A DNA stretch of 64,000 nt from Candidatus Intricatilinea gracilis (GCA_016702605.1 JADJDQ010000021.1:806001-870000), one strand, 5' to 3'. Positions 8,342 through 16,800 are shown, counted from the first letter of the stretch. Made by a program: numbers and translations. Notes: generated from the letters alone by a model not told the origin.

Positions 8342-9324
8342 GTGATGCCCCCGCCGCGGGCAACGCCCGGCTCGGCGTGCGCGCCGTCGGTGCCACGATG
8401 GTTGGTGCCGGACCGGTCGATCGGCAGCAGCGCCAGGTTGCCAGGACCGGCGGTGCAGGCGCACCGCTGCGAGAGATCTACTACCGCCTGCGCCAGCCGG
8501 CGCGCAGCCGCTGGCCTGGCGCCCACCGCAGCCGGGCGGGCGAGATGGGGTTCGAGTTTCGTGCCCATCAGCCGCTCAGTCTGGGTGGTGACGCCCGGCG
8601 CATCGACGTGCATGCCAGCCTGCGTGACCCCTTCGGCGATTGGCAGGTGCGGCTTTACGCCGAGCGGGTGTCGGTCACCGTGACGGTGGTGGCCGACCTG
8701 TCGGCATCCATGGCCTATGTGGGGCGCCACAGCAAGATGGCCACGCTGGCCGAACTGACGCGCGCGCTGGCCTGGTCGGCGGCGCGGGCAGGTGACCGGT
8801 TCGGTTTTGTCGGCTGCGGCGCTCGCCTCGACCGCGACTGGTTGCTCGCGCCCACACGTGCTCGCGGCGCCGGCCTGGCCCTGGCCGATCGGCTGGCGAT
8901 GTTTCGCCCGCATGGCGCAACGGCTGCCCATGCCGGCGCCTTGCGCGAGGCGGCGGCTTGCCTGCCGCGCCAGCGTGCGCTGGTGTTTCTGGTGTCCGAC
9001 TTCCACCTGCCGCTGCCGCTGATCGAGGCCACGCTGGACAGCCTGGCCGGCCACGACGTGGTGCCGGTGATCTTGCATGACGAGGCCGAAGTCGCCGCGC
9101 CCACCACCAGCCGCAGCGGCCATGCGTTGGTGAACCTGCGCGATGCCGAAACCGGCGCGCAACGCCTGCTCTGGTGGCGCCCGGCGCTGGCGGCCCGCCT
9201 GGCAGAGCAACGCGAACAGGCGCGCGCGGGTCTGGCTGCCCTGCTGCGCCGACATCAGCTGGGCTCGGTGGTGTTCGACGACGGTTTCGATGCCGACCGG
9301 GTGACGGCGTTTTTCCACCGATGA
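8338..9324 (+). CDS. mxaS: DUF58 protein, MxaS-like
   Basis: The 328-residue protein starts with GTG overlapping the stop of the MoxR gene. It carries a DUF58/VWA-like fold: VVADLSASMAYVG (a D-x-S-x-S metal-site motif) about two-fifths along, and LVSDFHLPLPL as the second strand motif. DUF58 proteins pair with MoxR ATPases; MxaS is the member encoded between mxaR and mxaA. No signal peptide is visible, so it is probably cytoplasmic. The overlap on both sides (GTGA, ATGA) indicates translational coupling within the operon. Confidence 0.8.
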   Translation: MSDAPAAGNARLGVRAVGATMVGAGPVDRQQRQVARTGGAGAPLREIYYRLRQPARSRWPGAHRSRAGEMGFEFRAHQPLSLGGDARRIDVHASLRDPFGDWQVRLYAERVSVTVTVVADLSASMAYVGRHSKMATLAELTRALAWSAARAGDRFGFVGCGARLDRDWLLAPTRARGAGLALADRLAMFRPHGATAAHAGALREAAACLPRQRALVFLVSDFHLPLPLIEATLDSLAGHDVVPVILHDEAEVAAPTTSRSGHALVNLRDAETGAQRLLWWRPALAARLAEQREQARAGLAALLRRHQLGSVVFDDGFDADRVTAFFHR

Positions 9325-10931
9325 GCACCTTGACTCGCCCCTCGGCCTGGCTGGCCGGCCTCGTGGTCGCCGCCCTGCTGCTGACCGGCGCAGCGCCCGC
9401 CATGGCCGACACCGTGCTGGCCGCCCAGGTCGACGAACCACGCGCCTATGGCTGGCGTGTGGGTGACGTGGTGCGCCGGGTCGTGCATCTACAACTGCCA
9501 CCCGGCTGGCAGCTCGACGAACGCAGCCTGCCCAAGCCCGACCAGCGCGGCGGTGAACTCGAATTGCGCGCGCTGCGACTGGTAGTCGACGATCAGCCGC
9601 GCGCTGACGCCGGCGACGATGGCGGTGGCAACAGCGACGGGCCATCGACAGCTGCCACAGTCCTTGTCGCAGGTGGTGCGCTGGCCGGTGACGGCGCCGA
9701 ACATGACGAGATCGGCGCGGCGCCCGGCGGTGGTTCGCCATCCGGCCCGCCCGAAGCGTCGGCCACCGGCTGGCATGCGGTGCTGGGGCAGGGCTGGGCG
9801 GGTTCTGCCGCGGCGCTGTGGCAACGGGTGGTGTCGATCGGGCGCATGGGTGTATCCGGCCGCGACGGCGCAGCACCAACGCCCGGCCTGCGACAGGCCC
9901 CGCGTCAGCGCCTGGAACTCGACTACCAGCTGTTTGCCGCCACCACCACGGCACGCAAACTCGAACTGCCCACCTTGACGCTGCTGGTCGAACCGCCGGC
10001 CGGACTGGCCGGCGCCATGCCGCGTGAGCTGCGGCTGCCCGCCCGTCCCTTGTGGCTGGTGTCGCTGGCCGGTGGTGCACCCGGCCACCAGTCCGGCCTG
10101 GGCGAGATGCGCCCGGACGTGGCCGTGCAAGGCCTGCCCACTGCAGCGCCAGCTCGACACCTGCTGGCCAGCCTGCTCGTGGCTGCGGCCTTGTTGCTGC
10201 TGGCAGTGGGCGCCGCTGCGCTGATGCGCCGGCTGGGGGTGACGATGCGGAGCCGTCCGTTCACACAGGCCAGCCGTGACATCCGACGCCTGGTTACCCA
10301 GCGCCCGGGCAGCCTCGCTCGATCGCAGGGCGACGTCGAAGCTCAGGCCTGGCGGTTGTTGCACCAGGCTTTCGACCACAGCGCCGGGCGCACGTTGCTG
10401 CCGCGTCAGGTGCGCGCCTGGGCTCAGGGTGATGCGCGCTATGCTGGGTTGGCGGACGAGATCGGGCGTTTCTTCGACGCCTCGGCCGAGCGCTTCTTTG
10501 CGATTGCCGCCGTTGCCGCACCTGCTGGCTCGGCCGGTGTAGCGGGCGCCGGCGCACCTGTCAGCACGTCTGCTGGCTCGGGCGCGGGTCGGCCCGCATT
10601 GCCGTCGGGCCTGTCGACGCGCCCGGGCGAGCGGGCGGTGGCGGCGGCAGCCAATGACGACCATGGGTTCGGCGAGGCCCGTCTGCTGCGCCTGGCCCGC
10701 GCGCTGGCACGCGCTGAGGCCGCTGGCCTGGCCACCCAGGGCGCGCGGCGAGCGGGCACCTGGTGGCGTCGTCACGGGACTGCGCAAGATGCTTGTGGCG
10801 GAGGCGGTGGCGGTGGCGCCGGGCGACCCGGAGTACGCGCCGATGAGGCCACACCGGGCCGCCCCAATTCGTCTCGAGCCGCTCGGCGAGCGGACGATGT
10901 GAGTCGTCGACCTGGGGCGGCGGATGACTGA
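9321..10931 (+). CDS. mxaA: MxaA-like membrane-anchored periplasmic protein
   Basis: The 536-residue protein starts at an ATG overlapping the previous stop. It has a signal peptide (hydrophobic core LAGLVVAALLLTGAA, cleavage after AMA), a periplasmic part, a transmembrane helix (about residues 279-297, LLASLLVAAALLLLAVG) and a cytoplasmic tail with a helical domain around ARTLLPRQVRAWAQGD. MxaA is implicated in calcium insertion into methanol dehydrogenase. It is longer than typical MxaA (about 300 residues) because of Gly/Ala/Asp-rich insertions near residues 90-150 and a low-complexity C-terminal tail of about 100 residues. A compensated frameshift in the tail cannot be excluded. It overlaps the next gene by 8 bp. 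Confidence 0.72.
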   Translation: MSTLTRPSAWLAGLVVAALLLTGAAPAMADTVLAAQVDEPRAYGWRVGDVVRRVVHLQLPPGWQLDERSLPKPDQRGGELELRALRLVVDDQPRADAGDDGGGNSDGPSTAATVLVAGGALAGDGAEHDEIGAAPGGGSPSGPPEASATGWHAVLGQGWAGSAAALWQRVVSIGRMGVSGRDGAAPTPGLRQAPRQRLELDYQLFAATTTARKLELPTLTLLVEPPAGLAGAMPRELRLPARPLWLVSLAGGAPGHQSGLGEMRPDVAVQGLPTAAPARHLLASLLVAAALLLLAVGAAALMRRLGVTMRSRPFTQASRDIRRLVTQRPGSLARSQGDVEAQAWRLLHQAFDHSAGRTLLPRQVRAWAQGDARYAGLADEIGRFFDASAERFFAIAAVAAPAGSAGVAGAGAPVSTSAGSGAGRPALPSGLSTRPGERAVAAAANDDHGFGEARLLRLARALARAEAAGLATQGARRAGTWWRRHGTAQDACGGGGGGGAGRPGVRADEATPGRPNSSRAARRADDVSRRPGAADD

Positions 10932-12009
10932 CTGGCCGCAGTTCGCCTCACCCTGGTGGCTGCTGCTGTTGCCACTGGCTGCTTTGCCCTGGCGGCGCGG
11001 GCTGCTGGCGCCGCAGTTGTTTTCGAGTCTGGACGTGCTGGCGCACGACGCTGCATCGACCTGGCTCGATCGTGCCCTGCGCGGCGCCGGGTCGCTGCTG
11101 ATCGCGGCCACCGTGCTGGCGTTGGCCGGGCCCTATCTGCCTGCCTATCAGGTCGAGCGCAGCGGGCAGGGCGCCGAGATCGTGGCGCTGCTCGACCGCA
11201 GCCTGAGCATGGACCAGCCCTTCGGCATCAAGGGCAAACCGCTGCAGACCATGCCGGGCGGCAAGATCCTGGGCTACACCCGGCCGGACGGCGCCAATGC
11301 CGCAACCAAGGCCAAGGTGGCGCGCGAGGTGCTGGGTGAATTTGCGGGCCAGCGCCGCAGCGACCGGTTCGGCCTGGTCGCCTTCAGCGTGGTGCCGCTG
11401 CATGTGCTGGACTTCACCGAGCGTCAAAGTGCCGTGCAGGCGGCCATCGCGGCCGGGCGCAAGGGCCGGGGGTTGTCGGAGACCGATATCGGCGCGGCCC
11501 TGGTCGAAGGGCTGGGGTTTTTCGAGGGGCGCGCCTACACCGGCTCGCGCATCGTGATGCTGGTGTCCGACGGGGGTGACCATCTCGAGCCCGCGCTGCG
11601 CGACCGGCTGGCGCGCCTGATGCGTGAGCAACGTGTGTCGCTTTACTGGTTGTACCTGCGCTCGGTCGGCAACCCCGGCCTGCAGGCGCAGGCCGACGAC
11701 AGCCCGGGCACTGAAGACACCGTGCCCGAACGGACGCTCAACCGCTTCTTCGCCGGCCTGGGTGTGCCCTACAAGGCCTACGAAGTGGACAACCCTGAAG
11801 CGCTGCGCACGGCGGTGGCCGACGTGAACCGCCTCGAGAACCTGCCCATCACCTACACCGACACGGTGGGGCGGCGCGATCTGGCCGTCCCGTGCCTGGC
11901 ACTTGCACTGCTGGCGCTGGCGCTGCTGGGTGTGGCCGCAGCGCTGGGTGTCGAGGTGCCGGGCCTGGCCAGTGCTACGGGCGCCCACAGGGAAGGAAGG
12001 CGCCCATGA
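10924..12009 (+). CDS. mxaC: VWA domain membrane protein, MxaC-like
   Basis: The 361-residue protein has two N-terminal hydrophobic helices (about residues 5-25 and 55-75), a von Willebrand A domain with the MIDAS motif DRSLSMD, plus GLVAFSV and LVSDGGDH, and a C-terminal membrane helix (about 325-345). This BatA-type layout places the VWA domain in the periplasm between membrane anchors. MxaC is one of the proteins needed for active methanol dehydrogenase in methylotrophs. The gene overlaps mxaA by 8 bp and the next gene by 4 bp (ATGA). Confidence 0.8.
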   Translation: MTDWPQFASPWWLLLLPLAALPWRRGLLAPQLFSSLDVLAHDAASTWLDRALRGAGSLLIAATVLALAGPYLPAYQVERSGQGAEIVALLDRSLSMDQPFGIKGKPLQTMPGGKILGYTRPDGANAATKAKVAREVLGEFAGQRRSDRFGLVAFSVVPLHVLDFTERQSAVQAAIAAGRKGRGLSETDIGAALVEGLGFFEGRAYTGSRIVMLVSDGGDHLEPALRDRLARLMREQRVSLYWLYLRSVGNPGLQAQADDSPGTEDTVPERTLNRFFAGLGVPYKAYEVDNPEALRTAVADVNRLENLPITYTDTVGRRDLAVPCLALALLALALLGVAAALGVEVPGLASATGAHREGRRP

Positions 12010-12941
12010 CTGTCCGCGCTACCGACACCGGCGCATCGTCGCCGCAGCTCCGTTCTCGCCTGGCCCGCCAGGCCGGGCGCGACGCCGCCTGGCTGACCGC
12101 CGTTCGCTGGTTGCGCCTGATCGTTCAGATCAGCCTGCTGATCTGCCTGGTCGTGGCTCTGCGCGCCGCTTGGCAGCTGAACGAGGCACTGCGCTGGAAT
12201 GTGCGGCTGGCACAGCAGGTCGAGCAGTTCGGCGCGGTTGCCGAGCCGGCAGGCGCAGACCTTGGGGGTGGGGCGGGTGTTCTGACCGGTGTCGGGGTGA
12301 ATGAGGCGGCGCACGGCTCGGCTGCGTCGACCGGAGCGACGTCGACTCCAGCGTCGGGTGGTGCTGCTGTTCATGGTGCCGACGTGACGGCGTCGGCTGC
12401 GTCAGCGCTCGCTGTGCAACGTGAACGCAGGGCGACGCGTAGCGCCGCCGCCGCACCGGTCTGGGCCGACGAGGTGGCGAGCGCTGCGTCGGCCGCCGCC
12501 GCGGCCGCCTCTGCCGCGGCCGAGGCTCCGCAGGTTCCCGCCTGGCTCACCGACGGCAGCCCACCGCAGTGGCGTTTTGCCCAGGCGCTGGGTCTGGCCA
12601 GGCAAGGAGATCTGGACGGTGCGCTGGCGCGTTACCGCAGCGTCTTCGACGACGCGGCGCTGGGCAACCTCGCGCGTTACAACAGCGCCAACACCTTGCT
12701 GCGCGAGGCCATGCGCCTGTCGGCCACCGCTGCGCCAGGTCAGGCGCTGGTGATGTTCGAGCTGGCCAAGGAGGGCTACCGCGGCGTGCTCAGGCGCGAC
12801 CCGTCGTTCTGGGCGGCGCGCTACAACCTCGAACGCGCGCTGCTGCTTCAGCCCGACGGTGAGGCCGTGGCCGCCGAGCCGGCGCAGCAGGCCGAACGTG
12901 CCGCCACCACCATGCGCAGTGTGTCGCGGGGTTTGCCATGA
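12006..12941 (+). CDS. mxaK: MxaK-like TPR-containing membrane protein
   Basis: The 311-residue protein has one N-terminal membrane helix (LIVQISLLICLVVALRAAW), a long Ala/Gly/Ser-rich region (about residues 75-185) that looks unstructured, and a C-terminal helical repeat region with TPR-like spacing (WRFAQALGLARQGDLDGAL, NLARYNSANTLLREAM, WAARYNLERALLL). In mxa operons MxaK sits between the two VWA proteins, as here. It starts and ends with ATGA overlaps. The identification rests mainly on position, topology and the repeat region, because sequence conservation in this family is low. Confidence 0.7.
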   Translation: MTVRATDTGASSPQLRSRLARQAGRDAAWLTAVRWLRLIVQISLLICLVVALRAAWQLNEALRWNVRLAQQVEQFGAVAEPAGADLGGGAGVLTGVGVNEAAHGSAASTGATSTPASGGAAVHGADVTASAASALAVQRERRATRSAAAAPVWADEVASAASAAAAAASAAAEAPQVPAWLTDGSPPQWRFAQALGLARQGDLDGALARYRSVFDDAALGNLARYNSANTLLREAMRLSATAAPGQALVMFELAKEGYRGVLRRDPSFWAARYNLERALLLQPDGEAVAAEPAQQAERAATTMRSVSRGLP

Positions 12942-14005
12942 GTGTTGCCAGGCGGCTGTGGGCGACGGCCTGGCCTGCGGCGCCGTTGGCGCGCCTGCGC
13001 CGGCAATTGGCACTGCTGGCCGTGTTGCTGCTGCTGGCCTGGATCGACCCGCCGGTGACGACGAAGCAATCGGTGCTCGAGTGGGTGGCGGTGATCGACG
13101 TGACCCAGAGCATGGCGGTGGCCGACATGGTCGAGCGTGACGCTGCCGGCAGGCAGCGCCCACAGACCCGGCTGGACTTTGCCCGCGCCCGGCTGCGCGA
13201 GGCGCTGCTGGATCTGCCGTGTGGCTCGCGCCTGGGGCTGGGGGTGTTCACGGCGCATCGCAGCATCCTGCTGCTCGAGCCGGTCGAGGTGTGTGACAAC
13301 TACGCCGAACTGCAGGCGACCATCGCCCGCATCGACTACCGCATGGGTTGGCAGGGCAACAGCGAAATTGCCAAGGGACTGGATTCGGGCCTGCAGGTGG
13401 TGCGCGACCTGCCGGGCGCGCCGGCGCTGGCATTCTTCACCGACGGGCAGGAGGCGCCACCCATCAGCCCCAAGTACCGCCCGCCGCTGCATGTGGAGCG
13501 TGGCCAGGTGCCGGCGCTGGTGGTGGGTGTGGGCGGTGACCAGGCCATGCCCATCCCCAAGGTCGACCCGAGCGGGCGTATCAACGGCCACTGGGGTGCG
13601 GGCGAGGTGATGCAGCAGGACCTGCGCAGCCTGGGGCGCGACGGCAGCACCGGTGGCCAGACCTATGTGGACGACAACAAGGCGCCCGCCGCCGCAGTGG
13701 CACCGATGCCGGGGGCCACGCCCGGGCGTGAACACCTGAGTGCGCTGCGCGAGGGGTATCTGCAACTGCTGAGCGACGAACTGGGGCTGGACTATCTGCG
13801 TCTGGGCAACAGCCACGAACTGGCGCAGGCGTTGTCGCGGGGCAAGTTCGCCCGCCAGCAGCCCGGGCCGCTGCCTCTGCGCGGCCCGCTGGCAATGCTG
13901 GCCTTGCTGCTGGCGCTGGTGATCTATCGGCCGGTGGGGGTGGCGTTGATCTTGGCGTGGCGGTCCCGGGCCACATCGGCATGGGCCAGGCGACCGCAAA
14001 GGTAG
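12938..14005 (+). CDS. mxaL: VWA domain membrane protein, MxaL-like
   Basis: The 355-residue protein has an N-terminal membrane helix (LALLAVLLLLAWID), a VWA domain with MIDAS motif DVTQSMAV and the later segments LGLGVFTAHR and AFFTDGQEAPP, and a C-terminal membrane helix (LAMLALLLALVIY). It is the last gene of the six-gene overlapping run. Its final 82 bp overlap the 3' end of the convergent agmatinase gene. No mxaD homologue follows. Its role as a partner of MxaC in dehydrogenase maturation is inferred from operon order. Confidence 0.8.
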   Translation: MSVARRLWATAWPAAPLARLRRQLALLAVLLLLAWIDPPVTTKQSVLEWVAVIDVTQSMAVADMVERDAAGRQRPQTRLDFARARLREALLDLPCGSRLGLGVFTAHRSILLLEPVEVCDNYAELQATIARIDYRMGWQGNSEIAKGLDSGLQVVRDLPGAPALAFFTDGQEAPPISPKYRPPLHVERGQVPALVVGVGGDQAMPIPKVDPSGRINGHWGAGEVMQQDLRSLGRDGSTGGQTYVDDNKAPAAAVAPMPGATPGREHLSALREGYLQLLSDELGLDYLRLGNSHELAQALSRGKFARQQPGPLPLRGPLAMLALLLALVIYRPVGVALILAWRSRATSAWARRPQR

Positions 14006-14913
14006 GTCCAGACGAAGTTGGCGGCAGCGTTGCTGGTGAGGTCGGCGTGGTCGTAGGCTGGCGCAACCTCGACACAGTCCATGCCGACGAAGTTCTGGTC
14101 GGCCAGTTCTTCGAGCAGCGTCAACACCTGGTTGGTGGTGAGGCCACCGGGTTCGGGTGTGCCGGTGCCAGGGGCAAACGCGGGGTCGAGGCAATCGATG
14201 TCGAGGCTCAGATACAGCGGCGGCGAGCCGCGCTCGGCCCAGCGGGCCTTCATGCTGGCCAGCACGGCGGCAAGCTGGTTGGGGCTTTCGAGACCACGAA
14301 GTGAGCGAGCCGTGTGGATGATGCCGCCGCGCTGCTGCACGAAGTCGCGTGCCTCACGCTGGCCGGCCGAGCGTATGCCGACCTGCACGAAGGCCTGTGG
14401 GTCGACCAGGCCTTCCTCGATGGCTTCGTACACCCAGGTGCCGTGACCGCTGGGCTCGCCGAAATGGTCGGTCCAGGTGTCGCAGTGGGCGTCGAAGTGC
14501 AGCACACCGAGCGGCTGGCCGACCTGGGCGCGAGCTGCGCGCAACAGGCTCAGGGTGATCGAATGGTCGCCACCGAGCCAGACCATGTGCTGGCTCGCCA
14601 TCAACTCGCGCGCCTGGGGTTCGAGTGCGGCACGAAGCGCGGCCAGCGATGTGTTGGGCAGCGGCAGGTCGCCGAAGTCGGCCAGGTGGTCGATCGGGCT
14701 GACATCGAAGTGCGGGTGGATGGCGTCGCACAACATGTGGCTGGCCAGGCGGATCTCGCGCGGTCCGAAACGTGCGCCCGGGCGGTTGGTGACCGCGCCG
14801 TCGTAAGCCACGCCGGCCAGACCGAAGCGGGGTGGCTGCTCGGCCCGAGCGGTGGGCGCCGCGGACGCGGCCTTGAGGAAGCTGTGTTCGGAGCGGAAGG
14901 CAAAGTCGGTCAT
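13924..14913 (-). CDS. speB: Agmatinase / ureohydrolase family
   Basis: The 329-residue enzyme belongs to the arginase/agmatinase family and would hydrolyse agmatine to putrescine and urea using two manganese ions. Metal-binding motifs are all present: LGGDHSIT, FDAHCDT and SLDIDCLDPAFAPGTGTPEPGG. The GMDCVEVAPAYD segment is also typical. The start is the ATG at 14911-14913. Functionally it would feed putrescine to the puu-type genes at the left end of the window. The 3' end overlaps mxaL tail-to-tail. Guanidinobutyrase or another ureohydrolase specificity is possible. Confidence 0.88.
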   Translation of the reverse strand: MTDFAFRSEHSFLKAASAAPTARAEQPPRFGLAGVAYDGAVTNRPGARFGPREIRLASHMLCDAIHPHFDVSPIDHLADFGDLPLPNTSLAALRAALEPQARELMASQHMVWLGGDHSITLSLLRAARAQVGQPLGVLHFDAHCDTWTDHFGEPSGHGTWVYEAIEEGLVDPQAFVQVGIRSAGQREARDFVQQRGGIIHTARSLRGLESPNQLAAVLASMKARWAERGSPPLYLSLDIDCLDPAFAPGTGTPEPGGLTTNQVLTLLEELADQNFVGMDCVEVAPAYDHADLTSNAAANFVWTYLCGRLAHADVARDRHAKINATPTGR

Positions 14914-15232
14914 GGACGGTGGTGCATGAGTGAGAGGTGGGCAACATCACAAGTGTGACGGCAGCGCAGCCGCAGTCTCACCACATCGATTCAAGGGTTT
15001 TCACGCAAGCAAAACGTGTTTCACATAATGGAATCTATCGATGTTGCGCCGCCGCAAATTTTTTCGGATGGCGCTTCTGTCGATTCGCTATATGAAATAC
15101 GCGTGCAACTCGTTGATTTTATTGATTTCAAAGAGATGTCTTATATAAGACATAAGTCTTGGAAGTCTGATCGGGCGCCGCTAAGCTTGGGGCTGTTGAC
15201 TGCTTAGACCCTTACCTCAAACGGAGTACCCG
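14914..15232. promoter_or_regulatory. Divergent agmatinase/aceA regulatory region, AT-rich
   Basis: This 319-bp region is clearly more AT-rich than its surroundings (about 14990-15180). It holds a TTC...GAA dyad, TTTCACATAATGGAAT, at 15019-15034 that resembles IclR-family operators, an 18-bp perfect palindrome at 15136-15153, and an inverted repeat CTAAGC/GCTTAG near 15181-15207. A ribosome site ACGGAG precedes the aceA ATG. A short open frame at 15016-15207 overlaps these signals and is not considered a gene. Confidence 0.5.
15136..15153. promoter_or_regulatory. 18-bp perfect palindrome, candidate aceA operator
   Basis: The sequence ATGTCTTATATAAGACAT is a perfect dyad located 80 bp before the isocitrate lyase start and is followed immediately by a half-site-like AAGTCTT. 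TCTTATATAAGA-type dyads fit GntR-family dimers, but the regulator is not identified. Its position suggests control of glyoxylate-shunt expression. Confidence 0.5.
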
Positions 15233-16537
15233 ATGACGACACTGACTCGCGAGCAACAGATCGACGCCTTGCTGACCGACTGGGCACAGAACCCGCGCTG
15301 GAAGGGCATCAAGCGTGGCTACAGCGCCGCCGACGTGGTGCGTCTGCGTGGCTCGGTTCAGGTCGAATACAGCCTGGCCCGCCGCGGCGCCGAAAAGCTG
15401 TGGAGCCTGGTCAACAACGAACCCTACGTGAACTGCCTGGGTGCGCTGACCGGTGGTCAGGCCATGCAGCAGGTCAAGGCCGGCATCAAGGCCATCTATC
15501 TGTCGGGCTGGCAGGTTGCCGCCGACAACAACGAATACGCCGCCATGTACCCCGACCAGTCGCTGTACCCGGTGGACTCGGTGCCGAAGGTGGTCGAGCG
15601 CATCAACAACACGTTCAGCCGTGCCGACGAGATCCAGTGGTCCAAGGGCATGAACCCTGGCGACAAGGGTTACATCGACTACTTCGCGCCCATCGTGGCC
15701 GATGCCGAAGCCGGTTTCGGCGGCGTGCTGAATGCCTTCGAACTGATGAAGGCCATGATCCGCGCCGGCGCGGGCGGCGTGCATTTCGAAGACCAGCTCG
15801 CCTCGGTCAAGAAGTGCGGCCACATGGGCGGCAAGGTGCTGGTGCCCACCACCGAAGCCAACCAGAAGCTCATCGCCGCCCGTATGGCAGCCGACGTCTA
15901 CGGCGTGCCCACCCTGGTGATCGCCCGTACCGATGCCGAAGCCGCCGACCTGCTGACCAGCGACTACGACGAAAACGACAAGCCCTTCCTGACCGGTGAG
16001 CGCACCGCCGAAGGTTTCTACAAGACCAAGAAGGGCATCGATCAGGCCATCAGCCGCGCCGTGGCCTATGCCAACTACGCCGATCTGGTGTGGTGCGAGA
16101 CCGGCACGCCTGACCTGGACTTCGCCAAGAAGTTCGCCGAGGCCGTGCACAAGGTGCACCCGGGCAAGATGCTGGCCTACAACTGCTCGCCGTCGTTCAA
16201 CTGGAAGAAGAACCTGGACGACGCGACCATCGCCAAGTTCCAGCGCGAGCTGGGTGCGATGGGATACAAGTACCAGTTCATCACCCTGGCTGGTATCCAC
16301 CAGATGTGGTACGGCATGTACGACCTGGCGCAGGACTACGTGGCCCGCGGCATGTCGGCCTACGTCGAGAAGGTGCAGGAGCCCGAATTCGCTGCTCGCG
16401 ACCGTGGCTACAGCTTCGTGTCGCACCAGCAGGAAGTCGGCACCGGCTACTTCGACGAAGTGACCACCGCCATCCAGGGCGGCCACTCGAGCGTGACCGC
16501 GCTGACCGGCTCGACCGAAGAAGAGCAGTTCCACTAA
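15233..16537 (+). CDS. aceA: Isocitrate lyase
   Basis: The 434-residue enzyme cleaves isocitrate to succinate and glyoxylate, the first step of the glyoxylate shunt used on acetate, fatty acids and ethanol. The catalytic cysteine lies in the signature KKCGHMGGK, and the phosphoenolpyruvate-mutase-superfamily metal site is in DADAEAGFGG-like and TDAEA segments. The length matches the proteobacterial enzyme. The start ATG at 15233 follows an ACGGAG ribosome site. Malate synthase is not adjacent. A 12-bp stem-loop follows the stop. Confidence 0.96.
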   Translation: MTTLTREQQIDALLTDWAQNPRWKGIKRGYSAADVVRLRGSVQVEYSLARRGAEKLWSLVNNEPYVNCLGALTGGQAMQQVKAGIKAIYLSGWQVAADNNEYAAMYPDQSLYPVDSVPKVVERINNTFSRADEIQWSKGMNPGDKGYIDYFAPIVADAEAGFGGVLNAFELMKAMIRAGAGGVHFEDQLASVKKCGHMGGKVLVPTTEANQKLIAARMAADVYGVPTLVIARTDAEAADLLTSDYDENDKPFLTGERTAEGFYKTKKGIDQAISRAVAYANYADLVWCETGTPDLDFAKKFAEAVHKVHPGKMLAYNCSPSFNWKKNLDDATIAKFQRELGAMGYKYQFITLAGIHQMWYGMYDLAQDYVARGMSAYVEKVQEPEFAARDRGYSFVSHQQEVGTGYFDEVTTAIQGGHSSVTALTGSTEEEQFH

Positions 16538-16597
16538 GCCGCAGCGCCTGCGGGCGCTCAAGGGTCACGGCGGCTTGCCGAGCGTGACCAAAACACC

Positions 16598-16627
16598 GGA
16601 AAGCCCAGGCAGTGCCCTGGGCTTTCC
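16598..16627 (+). terminator. Stem-loop after aceA
   Basis: A perfect 12-bp stem (GGAAAGCCCAGG paired with CCTGGGCTTTCC) with a 6-nt loop lies 60 bp after the aceA stop. There is no long T run after it, so it may act as a weak terminator or as an mRNA 3'-end stabiliser. Confidence 0.6.
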
Positions 16628-16676
16628 TGCTTAGAATCCCGTTCCTCATCAAGCAACAAGGGCAGAGAAAGGCGAG

Positions 16677-16724
16677 ATGGTTATGACACCGCGAACTACC
16701 ACTGAGATCTTCACCCAGGTCTAG
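16677..16724 (+). CDS. thrS leader peptide (Thr-rich)
   Basis: A 15-codon frame reads M-V-M-T-P-R-T-T-T-E-I-F-T-Q-V and ends in TAG. Five of the 15 codons are Thr (ACA, ACT, ACC, ACT, ACC), three of them consecutive. A purine-rich ribosome site (GAAAGGCGAG) precedes the ATG. It sits 112 bp before threonyl-tRNA synthetase and 43 bp before an intrinsic terminator, which is the geometry of classical transcription attenuation: ribosome stalling at Thr codons when charged tRNA-Thr is scarce would favour read-through into thrS. The antiterminator pairing was not resolved by eye. Confidence 0.75.
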   Translation: MVMTPRTTTEIFTQV

Positions 16725-16767
16725 TCGGTCGGCCGCTGCACTCACACATCTGTCATCCCCTGTTGAG

Positions 16768-16800
16768 AAAGCGCGGCGACCCCCGCGCTTTTTTTGTTTT
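16768..16800 (+). terminator. Attenuator terminator upstream of thrS
   Basis: A 9-bp stem AAAGCGCGG/CCGCGCTTT with a 6-nt loop runs straight into a T7 tract (16789-16795) and more T residues. It is a strong intrinsic terminator, located between the Thr-rich leader peptide and the thrS start, 37 bp before the ATG. As thrS must be expressed, it has to be conditional or leaky. Confidence 0.82.

Noticed and set aside
8284..10080. 598-codon frame antisense to mxaS and mxaA
   Set aside because: Arg-rich antisense shadow across two overlapping genes of the operon.
15016..15207. 63-codon frame upstream of aceA
   Set aside because: It overlaps the AT-rich regulatory island including the 18-bp palindrome, has no ribosome site, and resembles no family.
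15212..16561. 449-codon frame antisense to isocitrate lyase
   Set aside because: It is exactly opposite a highly conserved enzyme, Gly/Val/His-rich in the manner of high-GC antisense frames.
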